Shown here piece by piece: positions 34,784 to 43,585 of a stretch of 64,000 nt of DNA. The notes beneath the pieces are model-generated. The model saw only the letters and a list, made by a program, of their open reading frames with translations. It ran no database searches and was not told the DNA's origin. The position numbers were made by a program, and so were the translations under genes. Origin of the DNA: a bacterium (GTDB lineage Bacteria > Zixibacteria > MSB-5A5 > GN15 > FEB-12); contig JAHLKV010000005.1 in the NCBI GenBank assembly GCA_020444475.1, positions 124,001 to 188,000 of the forward strand, given 5' to 3'. How positions within the stretch are numbered: position 1 is the first letter of the stretch; each line of letters opens with the position of its first letter.

Positions 34784-35329
34784 ATGACTACCTTCTCGCG
34801 CATTGTTGCTGGTGTCATTATCCTTGCCCTGGCACTCGGCGGGTGCACCAGCCGCTATCGTAAAGAACTGTTTCTGACCAGCGGCGAAGAGCGCTCCAAA
34901 GTGAAGGTCGTCACGACCGAATACATGCCCGGCGTGCGGCTGGACAACCCCTATGCCGAACGCAAAGTCTCACCCGGCGCCGGGAGTTGCCTGATCCTGA
35001 CCACTGAATCGCGGGGGAGGACGGTCCAGACCGAGTTTCTCCCCAACTTCGTGCAATTCGATGAAAACCTGATCTGTCAGGTCTACCTGCAGTTGCCGGC
35101 CAGTCCCGAACCCGAAGTGATCGCCTTGCAGGGGAATGCGTTGGTGCAGATTCGCGGTCGCTATGAGCTGAGCGTGGAAGACAAAGTGTTTCTCCCCGAT
35201 TCAACCGGGAGGCTGGTAGTCGATTCGCTATCGGGTAATCACCTCTATGCCAGCCTTCACGGGCGGTTCACCAACCACACCGGTTCGAGCTTGATGTTCG
35301 ACGGTGAGTTTCGCGCTAAGATCGACTGA
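34784..35329 (+). CDS. Lipoprotein of unknown function
   Basis: From the ATG at 34784 the product has 181 residues with a lipoprotein signal peptide ending in the lipobox LALGGC (Cys at about 21). The mature part is beta-rich with no family I recognise. It converges with the macro-domain gene, ending at the base before that gene's stop codon (35329 and 35330). A TATCTT hexamer lies only 9 bases before the ATG, so a short-leader transcript is possible. Confidence 0.7.
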   Translation: MTTFSRIVAGVIILALALGGCTSRYRKELFLTSGEERSKVKVVTTEYMPGVRLDNPYAERKVSPGAGSCLILTTESRGRTVQTEFLPNFVQFDENLICQVYLQLPASPEPEVIALQGNALVQIRGRYELSVEDKVFLPDSTGRLVVDSLSGNHLYASLHGRFTNHTGSSLMFDGEFRAKID

Positions 35330-35830
35330 TCAGCCGACCGCATCCTTAAACAGCTTATACCCGACATCATCGAAAAGACAGAACTGCACTCGCGTCAGGT
35401 GTGCAGCCATGTCACCAAACGCCCGCGCCGCCGTGACCATGATGTTCGCGCAGGCCTTCATGGGAAAACCACCCACCCCGGTACCGAACGCCGGCAACGC
35501 GATTGAACCGCATTTCAAATCATCGGCTAACCGCAGCGATGCGATCGTGCTCTGGCGGATCAACTTGTCGGTAGTCCGGAGATTCTGGCCCATCACGGCG
35601 GCGTGGATGACATAGCGAAAGCGCAGTTTACCGGCGGTCGTATGTACTGCCTCGCCCGGCATAACCGGACCCTTCGCCATCGCCTCCTCTTCGATCACGA
35701 CCCCACCTGCAGCCTTGATCGCCCCCGCTACGCCGGAGCCCATCCAGAACTCGTTGTTGGCGGCATTGACGATGACATCGGTGTCGGCCTGCGTGATGTC
35801 ACCGCGTCTCACCTCAAGGATTACCGACAT
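35330..35830 (-). CDS. Macro domain protein, ADP-ribose/O-acetyl-ADP-ribose hydrolase type
   Basis: I start at the ATG at 35830 (166 residues), preceded by GAGGAGG. The macro-domain signatures are 'VRRGDITQADTDVIVNAANN', 'GSGVAGAIKAAGG' and 'SIALPAFGTGVGGFP'. MacroD-type members remove ADP-ribose from acidic residues or deacetylate O-acetyl-ADP-ribose. The catalytic Asn pair in 'VNAANN' is present. The gene overlaps the end of the upstream PAP2 gene by 17 bases and is last in the dprA operon. Confidence 0.9.
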   Translation of the reverse strand: MSVILEVRRGDITQADTDVIVNAANNEFWMGSGVAGAIKAAGGVVIEEEAMAKGPVMPGEAVHTTAGKLRFRYVIHAAVMGQNLRTTDKLIRQSTIASLRLADDLKCGSIALPAFGTGVGGFPMKACANIMVTAARAFGDMAAHLTRVQFCLFDDVGYKLFKDAVG

Positions 35831-36440
35831 CGTTTCCTCCTCGCAACTCCGGATCGTTGCTTGAACTGCCGGCCGCTCTTGGTCTTGGCGGCAGATACGG
35901 CCGCACGCGGGTAAACAGCATATAGACGATCGTCCCCGCCAGACCGCCGACAACCGTACCGACCAACACGTCGCCTGGATAGTGCACGCCCACGAACACG
36001 CGGCTGATCGACACGATCGCCGCAAAGCCGATCAAATACCAGCGCACATTCCGGTACGCGAGACCGAACAGCAGCGCCTGCCCAAACGCATTGGCCGCGT
36101 GGGCCGACGGCATCGAATAGCCGCCGCCGCAGTGGACCAGCAGGCGGATCGGCTCAATGAACTGCCCCTCGTGACAGGGACGGGGGCGCTCGATGGCGTG
36201 CTTGAGAAAATTGGCGGCGGTCTGATCGGTCAGGGCCAGCGTGACTCCCGAAAACAGCACCAGCCAGCGAAGTCGCGCATCTCCACGCCACAGACAGAGC
36301 AACAGTGAAACACCGTACAGTATGCGCAGCAGGTTGTCGCTGGTGACAATCGGCATGAAGAAATCGGTCACCGGATTGGCCAGCGTCACATTGAAGAACA
36401 AGAAGGCGGCCTTGTCGATCTGCGTGAGCCACTCAAGCAT
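35814..36440 (-). CDS. PAP2-family membrane phosphatase
   Basis: The 208-residue polytopic protein has all three PAP2 phosphatase motifs: 'KHAIERPRP' (KxxxxxxRP), 'YSMPSAHA' (PSxH) and 'SRVFVGVHYPGD' (SRxxxxxHxxxD). It likely dephosphorylates a lipid pyrophosphate such as undecaprenyl pyrophosphate or phosphatidylglycerophosphate at the periplasmic face. It overlaps the kinase gene before it by 8 bases and the macro gene after it by 17, so the cluster is tightly coupled. Confidence 0.9.
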   Translation of the reverse strand: MLEWLTQIDKAAFLFFNVTLANPVTDFFMPIVTSDNLLRILYGVSLLLCLWRGDARLRWLVLFSGVTLALTDQTAANFLKHAIERPRPCHEGQFIEPIRLLVHCGGGYSMPSAHAANAFGQALLFGLAYRNVRWYLIGFAAIVSISRVFVGVHYPGDVLVGTVVGGLAGTIVYMLFTRVRPYLPPRPRAAGSSSNDPELRGGNDVGNP

Positions 36441-37395
36441 ATTGTCTGGGCTTTCCCCGAAGAAACTTCAGTAATTGCGCCTGGCTCGGCAGTCCGGCCC
36501 GCGCTCCGAGTTTGGTACAATTGAGCGCCGCCACCGCCGAACCGAGCAGCATGCGGACCGGCAGGTCCTCGCCTCTAATCAGTCCGTAGAGATATCCGAC
36601 ATGAAATCCGTCGCCGGCGCCGGTCGTGTCCACGACCTTCACCTTGAATGCCTTCTGGCGATGATACTCGCCGTCGGCAAGAGCCGTCTGCCCCTTTGTC
36701 CCGTTTGTGACTACCACCGTCCCGGGGCACCGCTCCGCGAGTGCCGTGCAGGCCGCGCGGATCGAGTGCGTTTTGGTGAATGGCAGTGCGAACGCATCGG
36801 CGACCACCAGATGATCAACCAGGGGAAAGATCGCCGAGACATCGTTACGCATCGAGCCGATATCGAAAGATACCTCGGCCCCGACCTTTTTCGCCCAGCG
36901 GGCCAGCTTCAGACACGCCGGCATATCGCGACCATCGAGATGCACAACTTTCGGCAGAGGCAGACGCGACGTGACGATATCCCGCGGCAGCACGAACGCC
37001 CCTCGGTTCAGCACCAGCGTGCGATCACCGCTTTTCTGCTCGATGAAGCCGATTGCGACATCCGACGAGACATTCTTGCTGACCAGATAACGGTCACTCA
37101 GCCCTTCCCTGCGAAGCTCCTCGCGGGTGATTTGGCCCGGCAGATCGTTGCCGATAGGAGCTATAACTTCGCTGCGGAGTCCCAGCCTGCGAAGGCCGAC
37201 CATACAATTGGGTGCGGGACCGCCCCCCTGAATCATCATTCCGCCGGCATTGAGCTTACTGCCCGCCGTTGGATAGTACGGGACTTCCATCAGGATATCG
37301 ACCGGGATAATCCCCAGCCCCAGACAGTCAATCCGTTCCGTCTGCTTCCGTGCGGGTGATTGACGCTTTTCCCTGCGTTGTTTCAACATAGTCAC
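36433..37395 (-). CDS. PfkB-family sugar kinase
   Basis: The 320-residue product is a ribokinase/PfkB carbohydrate kinase. It has 'GGGPAPNCMVGLRRLG' (substrate-binding glycine motif) and 'VVDTTGAGDGFHVGYLYGL' (the DTxGAGD catalytic-base and anion-hole motif). The substrate cannot be fixed from motifs. The annotated ATG lies 68 bases inside the upstream yigZ gene; the conserved fold begins only at about residue 22, so a later start is possible. Confidence 0.88.
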   Translation of the reverse strand: MTMLKQRREKRQSPARKQTERIDCLGLGIIPVDILMEVPYYPTAGSKLNAGGMMIQGGGPAPNCMVGLRRLGLRSEVIAPIGNDLPGQITREELRREGLSDRYLVSKNVSSDVAIGFIEQKSGDRTLVLNRGAFVLPRDIVTSRLPLPKVVHLDGRDMPACLKLARWAKKVGAEVSFDIGSMRNDVSAIFPLVDHLVVADAFALPFTKTHSIRAACTALAERCPGTVVVTNGTKGQTALADGEYHRQKAFKVKVVDTTGAGDGFHVGYLYGLIRGEDLPVRMLLGSAVAALNCTKLGARAGLPSQAQLLKFLRGKPRQYA

Positions 37396-37957
37396 GTTCC
37401 AGTGTTTCCGCCCGCGAGCGGCGAATCGCTACATACAATGCAACCCGGTCGGTGAACTGCGAGTCGTCGATGTCGGCCTCAAGTTTGTTCAGGAGCTGTT
37501 GGACCGGATTGTAATACGTGAAGTCCATCTCAAGGATATACCTGACCTTGTGGTGTCGGGTCTTCACCCCCGAAACATCAATGACCCGGCGTGCCGCATC
37601 GCTGTACGCTCGTACCAGGCCCCCCGTGCCCAACTTAGTACCTCCGAAGTACCGCGTGACCACGACCAGGCAGTTGGTCAGGCTGTCGCCGGCGATGACA
37701 TCGAATATCGGCTTGCCCGCCGTGCCGCTCGGCTCACCGTCGTCGGAGTACTTAAACGCCACAGGGTCCTCGGTTCCCGTACGGTACGCCCAGCAATGGT
37801 GGGTGGCGGAATACTCGCGCTTGCGAATCTCCGCCAGCCTGGCCAGGGCGTCTTCGGGATCACTCACGAGCCGGGTTTCACCGATAAACCGCGAGCCTTT
37901 GACTTTGGTTTCTATCTGCGATTCGCGAGCAATCGTGCGATACGAATCATCGTCCAT
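37328..37957 (-). CDS. yigZ: YigZ/IMPACT family protein
   Basis: The 209-residue protein has an N-terminal UPF0029/IMPACT domain with 'KGSRFIGETRLVSDPEDAL', 'ATHHCWAYRTG', 'YSDDGEPSGTAGKPI' and 'VTRYFGGTKLGTGGLVRAYSDA', the family signature. The C-terminal ferredoxin-like half is present. IMPACT proteins are linked to translation control, but the bacterial member has no firm activity. It lies 13 bases after the dprA-like stop and overlaps the kinase gene. Confidence 0.9.
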   Translation of the reverse strand: MDDDSYRTIARESQIETKVKGSRFIGETRLVSDPEDALARLAEIRKREYSATHHCWAYRTGTEDPVAFKYSDDGEPSGTAGKPIFDVIAGDSLTNCLVVVTRYFGGTKLGTGGLVRAYSDAARRVIDVSGVKTRHHKVRYILEMDFTYYNPVQQLLNKLEADIDDSQFTDRVALYVAIRRSRAETLERDYVETTQGKASITRTEADGTD

Positions 37958-37970
37958 AAGAGAAGCGACC

Positions 37971-38876
37971 TCACACGAGCGACCGGATGATATCGTCTGT
38001 CTTCCCCAGCCCCTTCAGAGGAATGGCGCCATTTTTCACCGCTTTATGAAGAGCGGTCTCGTCGGACAGCACCCCCGCTCCGGGGTCGACCATCAGGAAA
38101 ACGATCTTCCCGATCATTCTGCAGAATGCGACAACATCGAGGGTAGCATCGGAGTCTTTATACATCTCGGTCACCACCACAGCCTGCGAGAGCCCGACCA
38201 GCAGGCGGTTTGAGGCCTCGAGGGTCTCGGATGTCGATGCCTGCTCGGGAGCGTACTCGCTGATCACACCGCCCTTCTCGACGATGTCGATCGCCAGCGC
38301 CATGGCGGCCGCGTCATTCAACTGGTCGAATCCGGTATCGATGACGGCGAACGAGCGCCCGCCACCGGACCGGGCTCCAAGATGGGCGGCGGCGTCGGCC
38401 CCGCCACGAAGACTTGAGATGACCTGCACGCCGGCTTCGCCAAACAGCTTGGCAAGGTTGGTCGTCAGTTCGATACCACCGGCGGTGGCGTTGCGGCTGC
38501 CGACGATCGTGACCGCCTTCTGCGTCCGGTCCGGCATCGACCCGCGGACGTACAGCACGGGGGGCGGATCGTTGAGCTCGGTCAGCAATTCGCCGTAGCT
38601 CTCATCGAAAAAGGAGATGATCTTGATGTCACGTTCTTCCAGTCGGTTAACGAATCGTTGAGCATCCTCAAGGTGGTCCCGGGCGGAGAGGATCCGCTTA
38701 ATCTGTGGTTTGTTGATCCCGCCGATGGCTTCGAGCGCCGATGCCGGCGCTTTGAGAATCCGTTCGGTGTCGCCAAACCGGGCGAACAGCAGTTCAAACA
38801 GGCGCGGGTTGACGCCGCCCAGTGTGCAGAGCGCCACCAGATGAACCTGCGGTGAGTAATCGGTAATCGTTGGCAT
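37971..38876 (-). CDS. DprA/Smf-family Rossmann protein, divergent
   Basis: I take the ATG at 38876 (301 residues), as the extra upstream residues look unrelated to the family. A helical N-terminal domain ends in helix-hairpin-helix-like 'ALEAIGGINKPQIKRIL'. The Rossmann core has 'VTIVGSRNATAGG', 'SSLRGGADAAAHLGA' and 'GVISEYAPEQ'. DprA loads RecA on incoming single-stranded DNA. The canonical G-x-A-R-G-x-D and F-P-x-R-N motifs are altered here ('SSLRGGAD', 'LEASNRLL'), so it may be a diverged Smf rather than a true transformation protein. It heads the five-gene operon. Confidence 0.78.
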   Translation of the reverse strand: MPTITDYSPQVHLVALCTLGGVNPRLFELLFARFGDTERILKAPASALEAIGGINKPQIKRILSARDHLEDAQRFVNRLEERDIKIISFFDESYGELLTELNDPPPVLYVRGSMPDRTQKAVTIVGSRNATAGGIELTTNLAKLFGEAGVQVISSLRGGADAAAHLGARSGGGRSFAVIDTGFDQLNDAAAMALAIDIVEKGGVISEYAPEQASTSETLEASNRLLVGLSQAVVVTEMYKDSDATLDVVAFCRMIGKIVFLMVDPGAGVLSDETALHKAVKNGAIPLKGLGKTDDIIRSLV

Positions 38877-38948
38877 GCCGCAATGTACGGAGCGGGCGGG
38901 CGCTGTCAAGCAATCGTGGGGGGCTCGAACCACGGTGCAGGCAGGGGC

Positions 38949-38977
38949 TTGGCAATCGGGCGCCGGATTGTTATACT
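38949..38977 (+). promoter_or_regulatory. Candidate promoter of the TPR lipoprotein gene
   Basis: TTGGCA (38949-38954) and TATACT (38972-38977) are separated by 17 bases, about 34 bases before the ATG. Confidence 0.55.
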
Positions 38978-39010
38978 ATCGGTCACCTCAGGGAGTATAA
39001 CGGAGTGATG

Positions 39011-39865
39011 ATGACACGGGCTTTTTTGATAGTCGTACTGACGCTCGCCGTGCTGGCCGGCTGCGGTAGCGAACCAACCTCGGTCGAGGAACTGAAGAAA
39101 GCAGGCATCGATGCCTTCGTTCAGGGCGATTACGCCACGGCGCGAACCTACCTCCAGCGCGCCCTGCACAAAGCGCCCTCGGACCGCGACTTGCTCTATT
39201 TCACCGGCAGTGCCTTCAAGCGGGACTACCAGTATGACTCGGCGCTCGTCTATCTCAATCGGGCGGCGGTGTTGCATAAGGGGGATCGCGACGTCGCCAA
39301 GCAGCGACTCGACGTTGCGATGGCGCTGGAGCAATGGGAAATCGCGCAATCGTGCATCCGTACCCTGATCGATACCGGCGATCCACCGGAGAAGCACTAC
39401 CTCCTCCAATCAGAGTTGTGGCGAAATCGCGACTGGCCGATCAACCAGTATGTCTACCTGCAGCGGCACCTCGACTCGCATCCCAATGATTCACTGAACT
39501 ACCTTGAGTTCGCCAACGTCGCTGTCGCCGTCGATTCACTGGCGGTGGCACAACGCTATCTCGATACCGCTATCGCACGATTCGGCGACGTTCCGATCTA
39601 CCGGGCCGCCAAGGCCGTGCTGTACGGGGCCGCCGGCGAGTTTGGCCGCGCCGAGCGAATTCTCCGCGATTTGCTGAAGAAGGACACGGCCTCGGTCGAC
39701 ATCAAACTCAATCTCGCCAACATGCTCGCCGAACAGCGCAATCTCGGCAAACAGTGGGAAGCCCTGGCGTTGTATGAATCGGTCAAGCCAATTGTGTCTG
39801 CCAGATACCCCATCGATTCGTTGATCACGCTGACGCGGACGCGAATAGATTCTCTGTCGAACTAG
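39011..39865 (+). CDS. TPR lipoprotein
   Basis: I use the second of two adjacent ATG codons (39011, 284 residues), as it is 5 bases from GGAG. The signal peptide ends in VLAGC. The mature protein is a TPR solenoid ('AGIDAFVQGDYATARTYLQRAL', 'DRDLLYFTGSAFKRDYQYDSAL' and later units to about residue 240). Probably an envelope scaffold; partners unknown. It is transcribed divergently from the dprA-like operon. Confidence 0.82.
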   Translation: MTRAFLIVVLTLAVLAGCGSEPTSVEELKKAGIDAFVQGDYATARTYLQRALHKAPSDRDLLYFTGSAFKRDYQYDSALVYLNRAAVLHKGDRDVAKQRLDVAMALEQWEIAQSCIRTLIDTGDPPEKHYLLQSELWRNRDWPINQYVYLQRHLDSHPNDSLNYLEFANVAVAVDSLAVAQRYLDTAIARFGDVPIYRAAKAVLYGAAGEFGRAERILRDLLKKDTASVDIKLNLANMLAEQRNLGKQWEALALYESVKPIVSARYPIDSLITLTRTRIDSLSN

Positions 39866-39893
39866 CCGCTATAAGGGAAGCTGCATAAACATG

Positions 39894-39923
39894 GAGGCCG
39901 ACCATCCGGGGATGATCGGCCTC
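39894..39923. terminator. Hairpin between convergent genes
   Basis: GAGGCCGA-C-CATCC pairs with GGATG-A-TCGGCCTC around GG, with one C/A mismatch. No T-run follows on either strand, so termination is plausible but not certain. Confidence 0.5.
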
Positions 39924-39992
39924 TGGTATATCCGGTTCGAGCCGCGGGTGATGAACCGGATACTGGCGTGGGCCATGGGATCAGGGGGAGGA

Positions 39993-41153
39993 CTAACTGA
40001 TGCCCTGTGCGTTACCGGTGTCGGGTTCGCTGTCGTCGTTGGGACAGTCTAATCTCCAGCGTCCCTGGAAGTAGCCGCCGTTGAAGCGGGTCGCACCCTT
40101 GTAGTTGCCTTTCAGCTCACCGATCTTCATGAAGTTGCCGTTGAAGATATCGGCTTCGAATTTGCCGCCGGAGCGATTCTGGCCGGTCTCCGAGGCGTTT
40201 TCGTTGGCGTGCGGCTTGTACGTCCCGGCAATCAGGCCTTCGAACGCCCCGTTGTGGGCGATCCACTTGCCGAACAGGACGCGAGAGCCCTGGTCGTTGA
40301 CGCCGTAGATGCCGGCTATCCAGCCGATCACGTCACCGGTCTGCGAGAGCACGCGACCACGGAACACACCGTTGCCTTCTTCATCACGACCCCACAGTCC
40401 GGCCAGCGCGCCTTTCGGGCAGCGGCTGTACTGGAAAGCGGTAAAGGCCACCTGGTTGCCGTCGGTCAGATCAACCACTTCGTCCAGGCCGGTAAGCTCT
40501 CCCAGTGAGAATGTACGGCTGTACGGGCCGGTCTCGAACGTCACCGTTACCGGCTCGGGGTCCGGCTGAATGGTGTCGATCACGACCACTTCGGAAGTAT
40601 CACCCAATGAGTCAACCACATAGTCGATCGTCGTGTCGATTACCGGAAGGAGGCGGGGGACAAGCAGGTCAACATCGATCCCGTCGTTGTGGACAGTCGT
40701 CTGTGACACCCACTCCAGGAGGGTGCGCTCGGTGCGTGGGACGATGTAGTCCTGGCCAAGCTCAAACCGGATAGCGCGACGGATCAGGATAGCGCCGCGT
40801 GAAATCGTAAGGGAGCCGGTCCAGTCCGTGAGATCGGTTTCGGTGGTGTCGAGATTGAGATGGCCCCAGACAGCGCGGAATCGGAAGATCCCGGCAGTGG
40901 GGTCGGATTCGATCGCCTGTACCGAGGGACTGTACGCCATGGCGTCGTCGATAACTTCTTCATCACCTTCGGTTGCCATCAGGTCGGTATCGCCGAAGGC
41001 GGGAGATTCAGCGGAAACGACGTAGCCGCCGAAATCTTCGTTCAAGTCACTGGTTGCCGGCGCCGGATCGGACGAGGCGCTGTTCTCGGAACAGCCCACC
41101 GCCCAAAGCAAGAGGGCGACGGAAAGGACGGGGAGTAAGAACTTGCGGATCAT
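39993..41153 (-). CDS. Lipoprotein with MORN-like beta C-terminal half
   Basis: I start at the ATG at 41153 (386 residues), with AAGGAG 8 bases upstream. The signal peptide ends LLWAVGC. The C-terminal half carries a run of short Gly/aromatic turns ('LAGLWGRDEEGNGVFRGR', 'VIGWIAGIYGVND', 'GLIAGTYKPH', 'GELKGNYKG', 'NGGYFQGRWR') that resemble a flat beta-repeat of the MORN style. I cannot assign a family. Probably outer-membrane or periplasmic. Confidence 0.7.
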   Translation of the reverse strand: MIRKFLLPVLSVALLLWAVGCSENSASSDPAPATSDLNEDFGGYVVSAESPAFGDTDLMATEGDEEVIDDAMAYSPSVQAIESDPTAGIFRFRAVWGHLNLDTTETDLTDWTGSLTISRGAILIRRAIRFELGQDYIVPRTERTLLEWVSQTTVHNDGIDVDLLVPRLLPVIDTTIDYVVDSLGDTSEVVVIDTIQPDPEPVTVTFETGPYSRTFSLGELTGLDEVVDLTDGNQVAFTAFQYSRCPKGALAGLWGRDEEGNGVFRGRVLSQTGDVIGWIAGIYGVNDQGSRVLFGKWIAHNGAFEGLIAGTYKPHANENASETGQNRSGGKFEADIFNGNFMKIGELKGNYKGATRFNGGYFQGRWRLDCPNDDSEPDTGNAQGIS

Positions 41154-41529
41154 GGATTGGACTCCTTGTAGAATCAGGTACTGATGGATATTCTTTATCA
41201 ATTGCCCGTGCTCAAAGAGTGTACAAGGCGCGTGCCAGACTCGTCAGTGAGCACATAAGGCTATTTGTGGTAGGGGGTTAGCTGCATCGGATCTGCCTCT
41301 GAAGAACCGTCGTGGGGTGTACGATTTGGTACACACGGCGGCTGGTGAACCGTCCGGGACGCGGAGTTCGCTTGACACCACCGGTCACCGGGCTATATTG
41401 AAAGAGAACAACGGGGATGCAACTTCTTTATCGGCCTATAGTACTCATCACACCCGGAGCTTCGCTCTATACGCCACTCGGTCACGAGTTCTAAAACAGA
41501 TTGCTGATTGAAACCGGAGGGAGAGTACC
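41154..41529. other. Divergent intergenic region
   Basis: This 376-base gap holds a good promoter for the downstream plus-strand gene (41372-41399) and presumably the promoter of the minus-strand lipoprotein, which I cannot place. No coding frame or strong repeat was seen. Confidence 0.5.
41372..41399 (+). promoter_or_regulatory. Candidate promoter of the cohesin/dockerin gene pair
   Basis: A perfect TTGACA (41372-41377) and TATATT (41394-41399) are separated by 16 bases. Leader to the ATG is about 125 bases. Confidence 0.6.
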
Positions 41530-42441
41530 ATGCGTACGAGAACCTGTATTTTGTGCTGTCTGTTCTTGATCGTGGGTGGCACGTTCCTGGCCTCAATCGC
41601 TTCCGCCCAGACCCCGGCGCTTGAGATCCGTATCGATACCGTCGAAGCCACCGTTTATGATACTGCCGTTGAAGTGCCGGTGTATCTGGCCACCAGCGAA
41701 GACTCGGTCGCGTCGTTTACGCTCTGGATTCGGTTGACGCATCCCACCCTGTGCTCGCTGCGGACCGAAATCGTCACAGCAGGAACGCTCATCGAAGACT
41801 GGCAGTACATCCATGCCCAGTACATCGGTGATGATGGCAATGATCTGCGGGTGGTCGGCGTGCACAACGTGGTTTTCCCCGTCATTGGACTTCCTCCCCA
41901 GTCGGGAGAAACACCATTCTTCAAGCTCGTGCTTGATATCAAGGAGCCGGCCGCGGTGTTCATGAGCGACGAAGTCGATCTGGAACTGATCACGCAGGCC
42001 CCCGACTTCTTTACTGTTTCGGATCCCTCCCAACGACCTATCGGCTATCAGATCGACACGGTTCCAGACACATCCTTCTGGCGTTGTCTGGCCTGGGAGG
42101 GAGAGGAGTGTTTCGACTGGCAGCGGGTGAGCCTGCCGCCGTATGATTCGATCAGTGTAGATCTTGTCGAACAACTCCATCTGGACACTGCCGAGGTGCA
42201 CGTATCCAACGGGCTGGTGCGCGTTCCGGAACTCCCCTGCGGTGATATTAACGGCGACAATCTCGTAGATCTGTCTGACCTGATTGCCCTTGTCAGCTAC
42301 CTCTTCCAGGGCGGAGCACCTCCGGCTTTTGTCTGGGCAGCCAATGTGAACGGGTCAGAGAATCTCGAGGTTGATCTGTCCGACCTCATCTATCTGGTCA
42401 ACTTCCTTTTTCAGGGCGGGCAGCCCCCGCAGTGTTATTGA
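41530..42441 (+). CDS. Secreted cohesin-like plus dockerin-like protein, copy 1
   Basis: The 303-residue product has a signal peptide (about 1-27, ending SIASAQ). A cohesin-like beta-sandwich follows (about 30-170, 'VEATVYDTAVEVPVYLATSE', 'SFTLWIRLTHPTLC'). After a linker with 'RCLAWEGEECFDWQRVSLPPYD' come two dockerin-like calcium hands ('CGDINGDNLVDLSDLIALV' and 'NGSENLEVDLSDLIYLV', about 237-303). GGAGGGAGAG precedes the ATG. A paralogue follows. Cellulosome-type scaffolding is not implied; such pairs are common in non-cellulolytic FCB bacteria. Function unknown. Confidence 0.82.
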   Translation: MRTRTCILCCLFLIVGGTFLASIASAQTPALEIRIDTVEATVYDTAVEVPVYLATSEDSVASFTLWIRLTHPTLCSLRTEIVTAGTLIEDWQYIHAQYIGDDGNDLRVVGVHNVVFPVIGLPPQSGETPFFKLVLDIKEPAAVFMSDEVDLELITQAPDFFTVSDPSQRPIGYQIDTVPDTSFWRCLAWEGEECFDWQRVSLPPYDSISVDLVEQLHLDTAEVHVSNGLVRVPELPCGDINGDNLVDLSDLIALVSYLFQGGAPPAFVWAANVNGSENLEVDLSDLIYLVNFLFQGGQPPQCY

Positions 42442-42579
42442 CTGTCCGATAGCGTATTTGAACACTGAGAATAGAGTCACGCATCTCACCGAAAAGTGAA
42501 GGTACCGTACAGCAATCGGCTACGTGACCTGGTTCGCAGATACGCGCAGCGATCCGCAACGGAACCGGGAGAAACTGCA

Positions 42580-43509
42580 ATGTACTCGAGCATCTTTCGT
42601 CATATCATGAGCCCCGTCATCGTTGGTACGCTGTTGGCATCACTACCCGGAACAGGAGCCACGGCCGGGCAGATTGGACTGCGGGCCGACACGGTCGAAG
42701 CCTATATCGGTCAGACGAACATACAAGTACCGATCTACATTGACAATCCGCTGGACTCGGTAGGGTACTTCTCCATTCATGTGAGACTGGACCGCCCCGA
42801 CGTCTGTACGCTCCGAACCGATCTTGACCTCGCCGGCACGCTGATCGAATCCTGGGACGGGGCCAACACGGAAGTCCTGGATTTCGACGGAATACACTTC
42901 AGCCTGACAGGAGGTTGCTACGGGTTCTTCTCCGGTTGTGGAACGCGGTCGATACCACCACAGAGTGACAGCCTGCCCCTGATCTACTTGCCGCTGGATG
43001 TCCTCGACTCGCCGGACACATCCGGCGGATTCGACCTTTCGATCTCTGTATACGCCGAGCCATACAGTGAGTGGCTGATGATGCCACCTCCATTTCGAGG
43101 TCCTCAGGGCGAGCCGGTAGGTGGATCCTATCAGTTGGTGGAAGATTCCCTGCTCTTTCGATGCATGCAGTGGGAGGGAGAAGACTGTGTAGATTGGGAG
43201 AGGGTCTCACTTCCCCCGTACGACTCTGTTGAAATCTACTCCGAGGAGCTATGGATCAATGACCTGGTCGGCGACACCAGCGTGATTCACATCAACAGGC
43301 GGCCCTGCGGCGATATGAACAAGGATTACCTGGTCGATCTGTCCGATCTGATACTTCTGGTCAACTATCTATTCATGGGCGGACCGCCCCCCTATGACCC
43401 GACACTCGCCAATGTCGACGGTTCGTCGGACGGCGCCATCGACCTGTCTGATCTGATTCGACTTGTCGGGTTCCTCTTCAGCGGCGGGCCGGGCTTGCAG
43501 TGCCTTTAG
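42580..43509 (+). CDS. Secreted cohesin-like plus dockerin-like protein, copy 2
   Basis: I start at the ATG at 42580 (309 residues; GGGAGA upstream), which yields a signal peptide ending near ATAG. The layout repeats copy 1: a cohesin-like sandwich ('RADTVEAYIGQTNIQVPIYID'), the shared linker motif 'RCMQWEGEDCVDWERVSLPPYD', and two dockerin-like hands ('CGDMNKDYLVDLSDLILLV', 'DGAIDLSDLIRLV'). The ribosome site and 138-base gap suggest co-transcription with copy 1. A terminator follows. Confidence 0.82.
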   Translation: MYSSIFRHIMSPVIVGTLLASLPGTGATAGQIGLRADTVEAYIGQTNIQVPIYIDNPLDSVGYFSIHVRLDRPDVCTLRTDLDLAGTLIESWDGANTEVLDFDGIHFSLTGGCYGFFSGCGTRSIPPQSDSLPLIYLPLDVLDSPDTSGGFDLSISVYAEPYSEWLMMPPPFRGPQGEPVGGSYQLVEDSLLFRCMQWEGEDCVDWERVSLPPYDSVEIYSEELWINDLVGDTSVIHINRRPCGDMNKDYLVDLSDLILLVNYLFMGGPPPYDPTLANVDGSSDGAIDLSDLIRLVGFLFSGGPGLQCL

Positions 43510-43538
43510 AATAGTCGGGTTGTGTGGTGTGCGATGGA

Positions 43539-43576
43539 GCGGCTGTCCCTTGCCAGAGGGCAGCCGCTTTCGTTTT
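43539..43576 (+). terminator. Rho-independent terminator after the dockerin gene pair
   Basis: GCGGCTG-T-CCCT pairs with AGGG-CAGCCGC (43539-43567, one bulged T), followed by TTTCGTTTT. It lies 30 bases after the stop. Confidence 0.8.
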
Positions 43577-43585
43577 CATGTGAAG

